Source of the DNA: Euglena gracilis
Taxonomy: Eukaryota > Euglenida > Euglenophyceae > Euglenales
Reading direction: 5' to 3'
Assembly: GCA_039621445.1 (NCBI GenBank)
Contig: CP154956.1
Coordinates: 4,834,170 to 4,898,169, forward strand
DNA: 64,000 nt
Under the pieces are notes generated by a model that saw only the letters and a program-made list of their open reading frames with translations, was not told the origin of the DNA and did not search any database. This document shows positions 13,525 through 24,521 of this stretch, one piece after another (position 1 is the stretch's first letter; each line of letters begins with the position of its first letter). A program made the position numbers and the translations under genes.

Positions 13525-13799
13525 AGTGCGTGCGAGCGTGTGTGTGTGTGTTAGTGCGTGCGTGTGAGTGGTGTGCGTGCGTGCGTGCGTGAGTGCGTGC
13601 GTGAGTGGTGAGTGAGTGAGTGAGTGTGTGTGGTGAGTGAGTGAGTGAGTGCAGTGAGTGCGAGGAGTGAGTGAGTGCGTTGGTGAGTGCGTGTGTGTGT
13701 GTGTGAGTGAGTGCATGAGTGAGTGCGTGCGTGAGTGTGTGAGTATGTGTGTATGTGTGTATGTGTGTGTTGTGTGTGTGTGTGTGTGTTGTGTGTGGG

Positions 13800-13852
<53 letters not shown>

Positions 13853-13895
13853 GTGTGTGTGTGTGTGTTGTGTGTGTGTGTGTGTGTGTGTTGTG

Positions 13896-13934
<39 letters not shown>

Positions 13935-13996
13935 TGTGTTTGTGTGTGTGTATGTGTGTGTGTGTTTGTGTGTGTGTGTATGTGTGTGTGTGTGTG

Positions 13997-14071
<75 letters not shown>

Positions 14072-14150
14072 TGTGTGTGTGTGCTGTGTGTGTGTGTGTG
14101 GATGGTGTGTGTGCGTGTGTGTGGTGTTTGTGTGTGTGTGTGTGTGTGGG

Positions 14151-14398
<248 letters not shown>

Positions 14399-14830
14399 AT
14401 GACAGAGATGGGTACTTAATGGATTAGAGGGATTTTAGGGAAAGCACAGCAAAACCACCTATTTGAAAGAATTTAAATTAAATGGCAGTGTAAAGGCTCC
14501 TCAGGCTCCAAAAATATTTCTTCAGCTCCATAATTTTGGGGGTGTGATGAACTCAGCTCGAAAGCCTCCACAGATGGCACAAGCAGGGGGACGTAGGTTT
14601 CGCCCAACTGGCAGCCACGGTGTGACAGGGAAAAAATGAGGGGCTGGACGCGGCGGGCCTTTGCTTCAGAAGATTGTTCATTTCCCAGGTTGGATTCCGG
14701 AGGTGAGAAAATGGTGCAAAGGGCAGAATCAACCAAAATTGGGAGTTTTTGGCTGGTTCTGTGCTGAAAAACGGAGATCCTGGAGATGAATGGGCAAGAG
14801 AAAACCGCGTTTTGAGTCACCACAGGCGTA
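14399..14830. other. unique sequence beside the array, no gene recognised
   Basis: Mixed-composition sequence. A 134-codon minus-strand frame covers 14473-14877, but it runs into the MITE at 14831 and resembles nothing I know, so I do not call it a gene. Confidence 0.4.
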
Positions 14831-15212
14831 AACCCCCCCCCAAATGACGGGGCGGGGTGCCCCGTTACTGGCACCATCTTTTTGGCCTTCCCCCCTGCCC
14901 CGTTATTTGGGCACTAGCCATCATCATCAAATGTTGGATCCCGCCCCGCATTTTACTACTGGGATCCCCCTTGGGGGGATAACTGGTAAATCCCTGCCAT
15001 AAATATGTAGGCATGTCTGTATGCATACGTATACAAGTATGTACTCGCGACAGGCAGCGTTGTGGAATATTTTCGTCCTCGCTACCCTCTTGGATCAAAA
15101 AAAACTGAGGGTGCCCTGTTATTGGAACCATCTTTTTCGGCCTTCCCCCCGCCCCGTTATTTGGGCACTGCCCACTCAAAGGGCATTGTCCCGTTACTTG
15201 GGGGGGGGGGGT
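14831..15212. mobile_element. TA-flanked poly-C/G MITE, 382 bp
   Basis: The left end reads AACCCCCCCCCCAAATGACG. The right end, reverse-complemented, reads ACCCCCCCCCCCCAAGTAACG, so the ends form a TIR. The dinucleotide TA flanks both sides (14829-14830, 15213-15214), as expected for Tc1/mariner-type integration. Inside, a ~56-bp unit containing CACCATCTTTTTGGCCTTCC is directly repeated at 14861-14915 and 15114-15170. No coding capacity. The element at 39375-39605 has the same termini. Confidence 0.7.
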
Positions 15213-15313
15213 TAGTGGGATTGGGTCGCTCTAAAACTCAATAATTTACAGAAGATCTGTGGGTAATGGTGAGCCCTGTCCCGCACGTGCAATTTCTGAG
15301 TCCGAGACCACAC

Positions 15314-15469
15314 CAGTCGAGGCTGGGCTTCGGAAGTCCGGCCCTCTCGGCAGGCGGCGAGCTGGCGTGACCGTGACCGTGCCCGTGACCGTGACCGGCG
15401 GCGGTGGCATGACCGGAGGGGTGGGGCGGGGACCCGGCCAGGGGGTGGGGGCGGTGCGTTGCCCACAGG
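15314..15469 (-). CDS. candidate exon with a Gly-His repeat
   Basis: Reading the minus strand, a 156-bp interval lies between GTCGAG| and a GT donor (GACTG|GTGTGG). One frame has strong third-position G/C bias and encodes a His/Pro-rich stretch, then five Gly-His dipeptides, then ASSPPAERAGLPKPSLD. No pyrimidine tract precedes the acceptor, so the 5' border is uncertain. It could belong to the same minus-strand gene region as the exons at 19-26 kb or to a different gene. The function is not recognised; His-rich segments often bind metals, but that is only suggestive. Confidence 0.35.
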
Positions 15470-15777
15470 CTCGACCAACCCTTGCCATGGAGTTTGGTTC
15501 CTGGCTCACATTGAAAAGGCTAAATAAAAAGAACAGTTTTCATCCTGAGCTCTTTCCACTCAAGCATTCAGAGAACTTAATACGAATGGGTAGCCGCCAA
15601 GATAGCTGGCCTTAGAGCCACGTGTTCTCCCCAAACAAATGGAACCATTTTGAGAAAACAGTCATTTGTGATTTTATAGTTTTGTTTACAGATTTTGATC
15701 TAATTCATGATTCCCCCTGTGAAAACTGAGGAAATCCCTCCAGTCGCCACACCCATAGCAGATCTGTCACCTGTCAG

Positions 15778-15907
15778 ATACGGAGCCTGGTTGAGGATCC
15801 ACCAGGGAGCTCAATGGGTGACTTGGACGATGCCAGCATCCTTGCAAATGTGTTGGTGGCCGGCATGAAAATCGCCAGAATATGGACCAAATTCAAATGG
15901 AACTGTT

Positions 15908-15908
<1 letters not shown>
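15778..15908 (+). CDS. candidate exon, strand ambiguous
   Basis: On the plus strand CACCTGTCAG| is a good acceptor, and the frame that follows is open for 44 codons with the segment DLDDASILANVLVAGMKIAR. That faintly recalls the C-terminal helix of GMC oxidoreductases (a run like DD..L..GM..AR), but the match is too short to name the protein. On the minus strand the same DNA has a T-rich tract plus CAG acceptor and an open frame ending in TGA at 15774. Both cannot be right. No clear donor follows on the plus strand before the A-run. Confidence 0.25.

Positions 15909-15939
<31 letters not shown>
15909..15939 (+). repeat. poly-A run (31 A)
   Basis: Thirty-one uninterrupted A, followed by further A-rich sequence to about 15975. 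It is either a retroposon tail or, read on the minus strand, the pyrimidine tract of a splice acceptor (see the preceding candidate exon). Confidence 0.8.
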
Positions 15940-15940
<1 letters not shown>

Positions 15941-15975
15941 AACAAAAAAAAAACATGACAAAATAAAAAAAAACA

Positions 15976-16450
15976 TCAACGAAAAATTAAAGATCAGTCG
16001 GGGGGGGGAGCTATGCATAGGTGGGCAATCATGGGCAATCAATGCATTGAATGGTACAAATAAATGACAACCACCTCATTTATGGTGTGGCTGACGTTGG
16101 ATGGGGCCACAAGACCATAATACCTATACAATACAATACTATGCAATTACTTTGCATTCAGGATAAACTGGGGCTTTTCACAGAAACGTGCCAGGGACCT
16201 GTAATGGCATACATGGTTTTACGTGATTTTTCAGGTCCAAGATTTTTCCGAAATTGCAGAAACAAAAGTGTTTGTAAGACTTCGCAGAAAAAAATATATA
16301 TATAATATCAGCAAATGCACCTTCTTTGGCTTGATAACACGGTTCAAAAAAAAAAACATTGCAACACAAGGGAATGTTAGGGTACAGAACAGGAGAAAAA
16401 GGACATCATCGACCCTCAATGGCAAAGAAAAATTCGGGGGGAAAGGTGAA
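15976..16450. other. AT-rich intergenic or intronic stretch
   Basis: No gene, repeat family or RNA recognised. Small open frames on both strands lack coding bias. The hAT target duplication AAGGTGAA sits at 16443-16450. Confidence 0.4.
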
Positions 16451-16877
16451 CAGGCCATTGCTTAAGGACCCGGGGGGGGGTCCACTGGCTAGCCATTTTG
16501 TTGGACACTGGAAAAAAATGGACTAGCTAGACCCTCCCCCCCAGGAGGGGGTCCAGGGGTCCCCCAACTGGAAAAAAAAAGAAGTTTCCAACTGGAAATG
16601 GGGTTTTAAATGGGCCTTTTGGCTGGTTTCGTTCCAAAAAAAAATCCTAAAAATGGCCAAAAAAATGTGCGTTTTGGCCATTTTTTGGGATCCCAAAAGA
16701 AAATCAGCGCTCCGCACCGGTCACTAGAATTTTTTCCACAAGCTAGCCCCCCCCCCCGGACCTCCCCCCCCCTTGGGGTCTACTGGAATTCCAATGGCCA
16801 AAGTTGGACATGCCTGGCTGCAGTCCAGGCCCCCTCAGGGGGGGGAGGGGCACTGCAAACCCTTAAGCAAAGGGCTG
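16451..16877. mobile_element. hAT-type MITE, 427 bp, perfect 8-bp TSD
   Basis: Left end CAGGCCATTGCTTAAGGACC; right end reverse-complemented CAGCCCTTTGCTTAAGGG. The octamer AAGGTGAA is present exactly on both sides (16443-16450 and 16878-16885). The interior has C/G runs, an AAAATGGCC...GGCCATTTTTT inverted segment near 16655-16685 and the word CAGCGCTCCGCACCGG near 16706. It is a close structural relative of the 325-930 and 17720-18231 elements. Non-coding. Confidence 0.85.
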
Positions 16878-16885
16878 AAGGTGAA

Positions 16886-17711
16886 ACGAGTTATGAAAGA
16901 AAAGAGAGAAATGAAGTAGCACAGTCACCCATGGGATATTAAGGTGCTTGTCCAGAGGTAGTTTTGATTTTGTGTGTGTGTCACCTGGAGTCCCAATCAC
17001 CTCATTCTGTGGACTCCTCCAGAATCCTTGGGTACCATTGAAACTCAATGCTGCGGACGTGGGGTGGTGGCATTTGAAAGGTCCTGTCCACAGCACCTGA
17101 AAGCCCCACCAATCGGTGCTTCGGTTGGGGGCGGGGCACCACGGTACATACCGTCGACATACCACTGTTGGTACGTTCATCGTTCAACGTGCCATTCCCT
17201 TGACAAAACCCCCCCCCCCTGTTGTTGACCCCCCCCCCGGCATTCGACAGCCCAACCCACCGAGTACCGAAAACTTAAAGCTGCTATAAAAAAAAGGCCA
17301 AAAAAATGCAAACCATTCAAAAATACTTTTTCCCCCAATTTGAGCTGGGAAGCCAACCCATTTTAGCCCACTTTTGGCCCATTTGTTTGCACCTCCGAAG
17401 CCCAAAAGTCTGTCACCGGCCACCCGAAGTGGCCTGAGAGTATTAAATTGTTACTCATCTTAGGGGTCGGGGGGGGGGGGGGGAGGGGGTAAACGGTTGG
17501 CTGAACCCCCTCCCCTGGGGATGCTGATGGAGGGATGGGATCCCTCCAGGCTTGATAACACCAGGAACAGCTCGTTCCCAGAACACTGGTGTGGCTCGGA
17601 AAATGGGAGCCAAAAACAAAGACAGGACAAAAAAAAGATGACAAGATCCAAGCGCAAAAAAATCATATTATAATAAAAAGTAAATATTCGATCGCCAGTT
17701 CCATGGGACGG
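16886..17711. other. flanking sequence between two hAT MITEs
   Basis: Contains poly-C/poly-G patches near 17210-17240 and 17470-17510 that look like decayed MITE ends, but I found no matching TSD. No gene is supported. Confidence 0.4.
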
Positions 17712-17719
17712 GCCGCACT

Positions 17720-18231
17720 CAGGGAATTTCTTAAGGACCCCGGGGGGGGGGGGGGTCCAGCCTCCAGGCTGGCAAAAAGGCTGCGGGCTGGAAAGAAGCT
17801 GCTGGGTGGACCCCGGTGGGGGGGGGGGGGGGGGGGAGGGGGGGGTCCGGGGCTGGAGGGGGCTGGGCTGGGCTGGGTCGAGGAAAAACAAAATTTTCTA
17901 ACGCATTTTTGCCATTTTCGGCATTTTGATGGGTGGAGCTAGATCAAGGGTGGGGGGGTGTGATGGAGGAGGAGCTGTGATGAGGGGGGGAAATGCAGGG
18001 ATAGGTGACCTGGGCAGCCCAGTTGGCTGGCCAGCCTGCGGCCCGCTGGCCCGGCCTTCGGCCGGCTGGCCCGGCCTCCGGCCGGGCTGGACCCGACTTT
18101 ATTTCACTCGACCCCCCCGGGGGGGGGGGGGCTCCCAGCCCGAATTTGGGCTGCTGGCTGGATTTGCGCTGCTGGCTGGCTGGACCCCCCCCCCGAGGGG
18201 TAGGGTACCCTCCGGCTAAAGAAATTCCCTG
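17720..18231. mobile_element. hAT-type MITE, 512 bp, perfect 8-bp TSD
   Basis: Ends CAGGGAATTTCTTAAGGACC (left) and CAGGGAATTTCTTTAGCC (right, reverse-complemented) share 13 bases. GCCGCACT is duplicated exactly at 17712-17719 and 18232-18239. The interior has GCTGGCTGG words, a GC-rich CCGGCC tract and a perfect hairpin CCGGCC-TTCG-GGCCGG-type at 18051-18065 with a C(TTCG)G loop. No protein is encoded. Confidence 0.9.
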
Positions 18232-18239
18232 GCCGCACT

Positions 18240-18860
18240 TCAATGCACAACATGGACAAGAAACATAATGAAATGCACACAATGGGGGGGAAAGAGCAAA
18301 AAGAAGGGTTTCGGTATTGCCACCCAGTCCACCAGAAAGAGAGAAGATCTTTGCAAAATGAGTGCACTTGGAAAGGAATCTTCCAGGTTAATAAAAAAAA
18401 ACGTGGAACCAAAAGCAACAAAAAAGAAAAGGAAATGCGAGGAATCAAAATTCTGCACATCCCAAATTTTCATTTTCCCGGGTGCTTTTCTTTCAACCAA
18501 ATTTTTCTCAGAGTCCGCCACAAATCTTTCATGTTGAACATCTTGCATTGAGTACTGTTATTAACTGTGGGGGGGGGGACTTGGTGTGTCTGTGCCAAAA
18601 AAGAACTCATGCATATGCGGGGCGGGATGGGTAGCATGCTTTACTACATTTTCACCTCTTCTCTTTCATTTGTAAGCATTATTCCAAACATGATCAGCCT
18701 TGTGCTTTCACACACTTTGTAACGTGTTGTTGCCATCCACCACGAATTTTGCACTTTGGCAAAACAAACAGACTGCTGGATCAAATTTATTGTTCAGGAG
18801 AATACTGGACCTGATGCCCGGGGGTGTTAAGTGTCTTCCTGGGTTCGGCACCGTTTTCCT
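18240..18860. other. no feature recognised
   Basis: A-rich, mixed sequence with small frames on both strands but no coding bias, splice-bounded exon or repeat that I can support. Confidence 0.35.
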
Positions 18861-18863
18861 CAC

Positions 18864-18908
18864 GTGTCATGCAGGATGCATTTCCGGTGCTGCGTGTTTC
18901 TCTGGCCG
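18864..18908 (-). CDS. weak 45-bp exon candidate
   Basis: On the minus strand AGTTTCAG| precedes it and GACAC|GTGAGG follows, both good splice signals. The only frame that stays open through to the donor without TGA begins after one base and reads GQRNTQHRKCILHD. It is too short to judge by codon bias. Confidence 0.25.
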
Positions 18909-18962
18909 CTGAAACTTGAGCTGGGTAAGTCACGGCAGCGATGGTTGCCCCGGGCTACGCAC

Positions 18963-19019
18963 CGAGGGGTCCGATGGCAGGGCGGTCTCCAGCTCCGGCA
19001 ACTTGCGGAGGGACAAGGC
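18963..19019 (-). CDS. 57-bp exon candidate
   Basis: Minus strand: the acceptor TTTGTTTTTCGTAG| is strong, the donor CCCTCG|GTGCGT is good, and the 57-bp interval reads ALSLRKLPELETALPSDPS with no partial codons. It could be an alternative downstream exon of the minus-strand gene at 19.8-26.1 kb (the 20045 donor is also phase 0) or part of a neighbouring gene. Function unknown. Confidence 0.4.
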
Positions 19020-19835
19020 CTACGAAAAACAAAGTGACAGAAGACCGGTGGGAAAAGTGGTGTGGTCGGCTCAAGTTGGGTGAAAGTCCCGCAATCCGCA
19101 GGCAGCAGATTGCTTTTCACCAACCCCAGGGGGGGGGGGGGGGGCTTGTGCCATGGGGTGCCTGGCCATACCAGACACAGGGAAGAGGGGGCCAGTGTCC
19201 AGAACCATGGGGGGGTCCTGGTTCCTGCCGGCAAAGCCAACTTTCCCGCTTGAAAATGGATATTTTCGGGCCCCCGGCACCTTCGTCGCCTGGGGGAACA
19301 TAGCACCATCCACCCCGAAACCTAACCGGGGTGCGAAATTCAAAAAAAATCTGGTTGACATAAACAGTAAAAAAATGGCAATTGTCTTTTGGTTGGCACG
19401 AACTCTGGAGCAAAGCCTTCTGGTACAACGTTTCAAAAAAAGGAAATTTCATTTGCACGTTCTCTTTAAGTTTTTGTGGGGGCAAACAGAGAGAAATGTG
19501 CAGTTCATATTTGCTGAAAACAATACCGTTGCTTCACGCATTGAAAGATAACACAAATTAACATGTAAAATGAACCTTGCTGTTGTTCAATAAATACAGA
19601 TGCACACACATTGCAAATACCATGATCTGCGGGAGAATAACAATTACAAAATAACAGCTGTTTCATTGATCAAATTTACGTGCCTAGCTTTATACCACTA
19701 CCCACCCACCTACTAACCAGGCAGGCCAACCAAAAGACGATCCATTGACCACCCACAAGGTGAAGAAAAAGGAATGTGCCCAAAAACTACCAGTGGCTGC
19801 AAAGCCTCCAAAAAAATAATTGTTTGTCCCAAGAA

Positions 19836-19943
19836 TCATGACAAAATGACAAGGCGCATCAAGGACGGGGGGAGAACGACGTTCCAGAAGTCTGCGTGAT
19901 GGAGGATGGGCGTCGCCGACAAGCTGTGTCTTGACAAGACTGT
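19836..19943 (-). CDS. terminal exon of minus-strand gene (35 codons + TGA)
   Basis: Acceptor: a run of CTCCCCTCTCCCCTGCCCAAG|. The following frame is phase 0 and matches the phase-0 end of the exon at 20045-20223. It encodes 35 residues including SATPILHHADFWNVVLPPSL and ends in TGA at 19836-19838. Codon choice is G/C-biased at third positions, though less than in the upstream exons. The protein family is not recognised. The phase agreement across three introns is the main support. Confidence 0.5.
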   Translation of the reverse strand, partial: TVLSRHSLSATPILHHADFWNVVLPPSLMRLVILS

Positions 19944-20044
19944 CTTGGGCAGGGGAGAGGGGAGGCGCAGAGCTCCCGACACCATTTGCCAACGCGAAGA
20001 AATCCCACGTCAGAGCCCAGCGCGCAACAGCAGAGTCCACGCAC

Positions 20045-20223
20045 CTCCTCCGCCGCGCTGTGGGTGCGGGCCCGTCGCCGCCAGGACAGCGGGCGGTCCT
20101 CCACCTCGCTGGCGCTGCCGTCGTACTCCGACGACTCGCCGAGGCGGCCGGCGGGGCCCTTGCTGGGGGACATGAGGGGCGTCTGCGCGCCGGGGGAGGG
20201 CGGCACCTCCTCGGGGTCCGGGC
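20045..20223 (-). CDS. internal exon, Ser/Pro/Glu-rich linker
   Basis: Minus strand: ACCTGTTTCGCCAG| precedes it and GAGGAG|GTGCGTGG follows. The 179-bp exon enters with two bases of a codon and leaves at phase 0. Nearly every third position is G or C (GAC CCC GAG GAG GTG CCG ...). The product is low-complexity and charged: PDPEEVPPSPGAQTPLMSP, then ESSEYDGSASEVED, then RRRARTHSAAEE. This is typical of a disordered, probably phosphorylatable region of a larger protein. No domain is visible. Confidence 0.7.
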
Positions 20224-20760
20224 CTGGCGAAACAGGTGGGTGGGTGTATGTGTATGTGTGCGTGTGCGTGGGTCTTAGGCGGCCGGATTCGCACTCAAGG
20301 GTTTTTTCTTTGAAATGGGCGCATTTGCGCAAATGCGCAAATTTTACGAATGTTCTGGACCCTGTACCCTGACACACAGAAGACAGTTTATGAACCGTTG
20401 CAACCCTGTGTTGTAGGGCATTAACTCCCGGTGGTTTGGTGTGCATGCTGCTTACCGAGTGACGTGAAAAGGGCCGAGGGTGAGACTGGTGCTCTCGTAC
20501 ATCAAACAGGTGAGAAGCACACACCCGCTGTTATGACACTTGGAACTGGTGCCGTGTGGTGAGTGAACCAGCTTGAATACTGCAGCCGTCCATAAGAACA
20601 CACGGAGCGATATTAAATCACATACTACAGACTATGACAGCCAGCCGCCACACAACTGATGTGTGTTTGTGCGCGCATTTGCTCAGATAAAAACAATTTT
20701 GTTTATGGGCGCATTTGCGCAAAAAAAAACACACAAAACTTTAAGGTTAAAATACATGTT

Positions 20761-20782
20761 TGTGGGCGCAAATGCGCCCACA
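20761..20782. repeat. GC-rich palindrome in E1
   Basis: Arms TGTGGGCGCA and TGCGCCCACA are separated by AA. It is one of many GCGCAAATGCGC-centred palindromes in E1; others lie near 20317, 20800, 22065, 22095, 22285 and 22465. Confidence 0.9.
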
Positions 20783-21475
20783 AACAAATTTGTTTGTGTG
20801 CGCAAATGCGCAAACCAACACCCTGGGGAAACTGGTATAGGGATAGTTTGTGCAATGGGAGGGAACAAACAACATGTCTGCATTAAAGCACACTGATGAG
20901 GACCATGACCCTACGAGGTTTTTTGAACGTGATAGGCGTGTTGGTGTGCGCACTTGCACAAATAAACACAATTACGTTTGTGCGCGCATTTGCGCAAGTG
21001 CGCGCACAAATTTAATAAAAAGCTTCAAAATAGTGTGTCTGAGCGAGCCCTAGCGCACACAAAGAAAGTTTGTTTGTGTGTGTAAATGCGCGCACCAACA
21101 CACATCAGTTGTGCGACACCATCTCCTCGTCCGTGACGGCTGGCGAACGCAATTCCTCACGCAAACCATTGATTTGCACAACAAATATGTGGTGATGAAA
21201 TTTGTGGTGAGAGGTAGTGTGTAATGTTCATTTAGACACGGCATCTAACGGGCCAAAATTTGCCTGCCTTGCGCGTGCACATTTGCATGCTGTTCTCCGG
21301 CCCGCACGGTCGGTTGTTTTGGCCTCATCCTTTTGGCAATTAAACAAAATGAACTGATGACATGCAACGACCTGTGACTGTTCGACACCTTTTCTGCAAC
21401 TTTACTGTGTTACAAGAAATCAAAATTTGGCACCTGAAACATCCGGGATACGTCGGGCCGGAGTCCGTTTTCTGG

Positions 21476-21733
21476 TTATTCTCCACTATTTTCCCCTTGA
21501 AAAACGTAAAACACACCAGTTTTTGTGCATAATTTGAGGGGTGTGGGTCCCACCACTTTCATGCAACCAATCGAGTGGTAAAGGTTCAACACTTCCCGCA
21601 CCCAAAGTAACGGGTGCTTGAGGGCCACCTTTCTCCAGCTGCCGGTTGCCATGCACTGGCACCACGTCGTCCCCCCAGTCTCACACCCCGGTTGCGGGGA
21701 ATAACGTGGCCGCTGCGGTGGGTGTTGTTGCAC
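21476..21733 (-). CDS. conserved ORF of E1 (shared with E2)
   Basis: An 86-codon minus-strand frame. It begins Gln/Pro-rich with YSPQPGCETGG, and its C-terminal part contains GCMKVVGPTPLKLCTKTGVF. E2 (33730-33999, plus) encodes YPPQPGQQTGG and, after a frame change, GCVKVLGLNTLILGTKTGVL. Conservation at the protein level in two diverged elements suggests former selection on this product, perhaps part of a transposase or accessory protein. I recognise no family, zinc finger or catalytic triad. Stop codon at the end of the frame; true start unknown. Confidence 0.4.
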   Translation of the reverse strand: MQQHPPQRPRYSPQPGCETGGTTWCQCMATGSWRKVALKHPLLWVREVLNLYHSIGCMKVVGPTPLKLCTKTGVFYVFQGENSGE

Positions 21734-22438
21734 CGGGGAGGTCGATTCCGGTCTGGTGGGTGCTGAAGCATCAGCAGCTGATGTGGCTGCAACAGCGGAG
21801 GCTAAGCCCTGCCGCTGGCCCTTGGGATCCTAAAATCGGTGCCGGAGGACGTGTGCCGTTACCGGGTGGCTGCACACCCACCTTCAGGAGATCCTCCGTC
21901 TCCATCTTTTGTGGGACCTGTCAATGGACCAGAAACGGCACCAAAATACCATGTGCGGGAGGAGACGGTGTGATCATTTGGGTTGAACCCATTCAGATGC
22001 CACTAAGGGTAGCTGTTGGAGCGCCAAATGAAGCTGCTTTTTACTCCTCCATTGGTGGTTCATTTGCGCATTTGCGCGCATCACGTTGTTTGTGGGCGCA
22101 AATGCGCAAATGAACCAGATGTAAATTGCGCAAATGTATTCATGTGGTTCTGATGCGCGCAAATGTGCAAATAAATCACATCTGCTGCTGGCGTTTCACA
22201 GTTGTGTTTCCGTCGTGCATTTGCGCCCACCAACACAAATTGTGTTGGTGTGAGCAAATGCGCGCATAAACACAGTTTTGTTGGTGCGCGCATTTGCGCC
22301 CATAAGCTTATGCCGTTGACAAACGGTGTGACAAACCCGCCAAATTATTTTTCTCGATGGCACGCTGATCCGCACCGTCACGGCCCCTTTGTCACGCCGT
22401 TACCGACGGCGTCAGTTCATGGGCGCTAAAGCCCTGCA

Positions 22439-22533
22439 CTTGAAGGACAAAATTGTGTTTATTTGCGCAAATGCGCAAATAAACATGATTATGTTGGTGC
22501 GCTGCGCAAATAAACACAATTTTGTCCTTCAAG
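22439..22533. repeat. 30-bp perfect inverted repeat in E1
   Basis: Arms at 22439-22468 and 22504-22533 are exact reverse complements (CTTGAAGGACAAAATTGTGT... and its partner). The 35-bp spacer itself contains a GCGCAAATAAAC copy. It would extrude as a cruciform or fold into a long RNA hairpin. Confidence 0.95.
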
Positions 22534-23175
22534 GGTTGGGCTTCTTCCGCTGGGTTCTTTGCCACAAAACTGGCTGCACGGATCCCGGGCATAAGTTGTG
22601 GGGAGACACCCGTCCCTTTCATTCCCTGTGGACCCTATTTCTTCCCCCTTGCGCATTCCTTTCCAAACACCCCACACTCACCTTCCTTTCCGTGCGTCCG
22701 GCTTGGTTACACCGCACCCACACACCTCGGCACTTTCTCCCCACGCTTTAACAAACGTCCCAAAAACATCACACCAAGGCGCCGCAAGCGAAGCAGTCCG
22801 GCAAACACCCAGGACGCACACCGCCAGCTATTTGGGCCCACCCAGGAAAACAGCCGAGGGCAGCAAAGGTCCCGTTCCTATGTCGCTTTTTTGTCATTTT
22901 TTTCCCTCTTGGCCGGGAAGGTCCCGGGGGTTTCGACGTGCGGAGCCCATTTCCATTTCATCGACTTGCGGACCCCCCAAAAACACCATTTTTGACCAAA
23001 GTACCAGGGGTCTCACAGCCAAAGAATTTTTGCTCGTTTTTTTTGCACTTGCTTGTCGCCGTGTTTTCAAACCCCCCGGAGCCATACAGTCAAAGTGAAA
23101 AAATTCGGGGGATTTGTGCAAGTGCGCAAATCAACATAAAAAGGCTTAAGTGCGAATCCGGCCGCCTAAGTGGGT

Positions 23176-23548
23176 GCGTGTGCTTGAGGACCCCCCGGGT
23201 TCCGCAGGCCGAAAAAAATGGTGCTGGTTGGATCCCCCTGGGGGTGGGGGGTCCGCGGGGGAGAGACTCAAAAAGGGGACGGGTGCTCAAAAAAATGCCC
23301 AAAAAACCCAAATCCAGCTGAGTTGACATTTTTTTCAGCCAAAATTCGAGGATGAAGACCCAAAACCACCCAAAAATGCCATGACCCCTTTTCTTCCAAA
23401 ATTCTCGGTCCAGATCAGCTTCACCGTGCTGGCCCGAACTGTATTACAGCAGACCCCCAGGGGAGTCCACAGCCCGGCAAGGAGGTGCTGGCGGGAAAAA
23501 GGTGCTGGCTGGCTGGACCCCTGGGGGGGGTCCAGCCATCGGGCACTG
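23176..23548. repeat. poly-C/G element remnant beside E1
   Basis: Contains GGACCCCCCGGG near the left, GGTGCTGGCGGGAAAAAGGTGCTGG words near 23485-23510 and ends about GGTCCAGCCATCGGGCACTG. The vocabulary is that of the hAT MITEs here, but no clean TSD was found, so the borders are approximate. Confidence 0.4.
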
Positions 23549-23556
23549 AGCAGTCA

Positions 23557-24032
23557 CAATCGCCTGTCACAGCACCCCTCCACCATTGCTCTCAACTGTG
23601 GGAGGCGATTCCGGATGGTACTGTGCAGTGTGGGGTGCCATCATTTTTTTCGGTTTTTTCAGGGTCTGAAAATTTACTTGGCACTTGGGTCTGAAAATTT
23701 ACTTGCCACACTGTATATATGTGTGTGTGTGTGTATTACATAGGCATATTAACGTGCGATTTTTCAGCATTGATGCCATTTTTTTGTCAAAAAAAACTGT
23801 CTGTGTTTCCTTGGTTTGTATTTGATTGCTCCCTTGGTTTTTGTTCCTCAATTACAGAAAAAAAATTAGCTTTTGGTTTCTCATGCACACGCCCACACGC
23901 TCCATTATTTTGTTCTGTTCCCTCCTTGAGTTCCTCCAAAAGACAGCGAGGTGATAAACTGCAAGGCTGCAGGGTTGGCCGCACAGAATTTGCCTTCCAT
24001 TTACGCAACGCCCACCCCCCCCCAGCGCACAC
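23557..24032. other. intron sequence, no further feature
   Basis: On the exon model of the minus-strand gene this lies in the intron after the exon at 24033-24237. A short (GT)n run is at about 23720-23733. Nothing else recognised. Confidence 0.4.
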
Positions 24033-24237
24033 CGTGGATGACCACCGCCCTCTTCGTCGGCAGGGCCCGCCCCCGTTCCGCCTCCGCCCCGGTGTCACCC
24101 AGCAGCGACCCAGCGCCACCCGCCACGGAGGGACACAGCCGCGGGGAGCGGCGGGGCCGCGCCGCGTTGGTCGGGGACGGGGGGCCCCCGGTGGCCCTGC
24201 GGCGGGGAGGGGGGGGGGGGGGCGGTTGCTCCGACAC
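24033..24237 (-). CDS. internal exon, Pro/Arg/Ser-rich
   Basis: Minus strand: acceptor GGCGGAAG| with a T10 run upstream, donor ATCCACG|GTGTGCG. The 205-bp exon is phase 0 in and leaves one base, which pairs with the two-base start of the 20045-20223 exon. Third positions are strongly G/C. The product starts VSEQ, has a poly-Pro run (encoded by the plus-strand poly-G), then RRSPRLCPSVAGGAGSLLGD and ends KRAVVIH. The plus strand is also open with good bias, but only the minus reading matches the neighbouring exon phases. Disordered region; no domain recognised. Confidence 0.55.
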
Positions 24238-24462
24238 CTTCCGCCGACCCCACCCCGCCAAAAAAAAAAAGGATGGTGGGGACTGCAGAGTGCATTCCTT
24301 GGCATCAGCCCAAGTCCTGGGAATATCCCTTTTTGCGCGATAAATGTCGCTATGCAGACGAGGTAAAAAAAAAATCGAAAATTTCCGTTTCATTTATTGC
24401 AGTGTTTCTGGTGTCGAGTTCTCATTTCATATCCAAAAAAAACACAGAAGAAAACCTGCATT

Positions 24463-24521
24463 CACAACACAACACAACACAACACAACACAACACAACAC
24501 AACACAACACAACACAACACA
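24463..24521 (+). repeat. (ACACA)n pentanucleotide microsatellite
   Basis: About 12 perfect CACAA/AACAC pentamers, then decaying copies to about 24537. Confidence 0.95.

Larger units (their letters stand above)
20274..23170. mobile_element. E1: 2.9-kb inverted-repeat element with internal palindromes
   Basis: Left end CTTAGGCGGCCGGATTCGCA. The reverse complement of the right end starts with the same 20 bases and continues similarly. TGGGT flanks both sides (20269-20273 and 23171-23175), a possible 5-bp TSD. The interior carries more than ten copies of GCGCAAATGCGC-like palindromes, plus a 30-bp perfect inverted repeat at 22439-22533. It lies in the intron between the exons at 24033 and 20223. 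One region (21476-21733, minus) has a protein-level counterpart in E2. The superfamily is not recognised; foldback-type structure is the best description. Confidence 0.75.

Noticed and set aside
23171-23548. A full hAT MITE next to E1
   Set aside because: The vocabulary fits, but no matching TIR pair or 8-bp TSD was found; listed only as a remnant.
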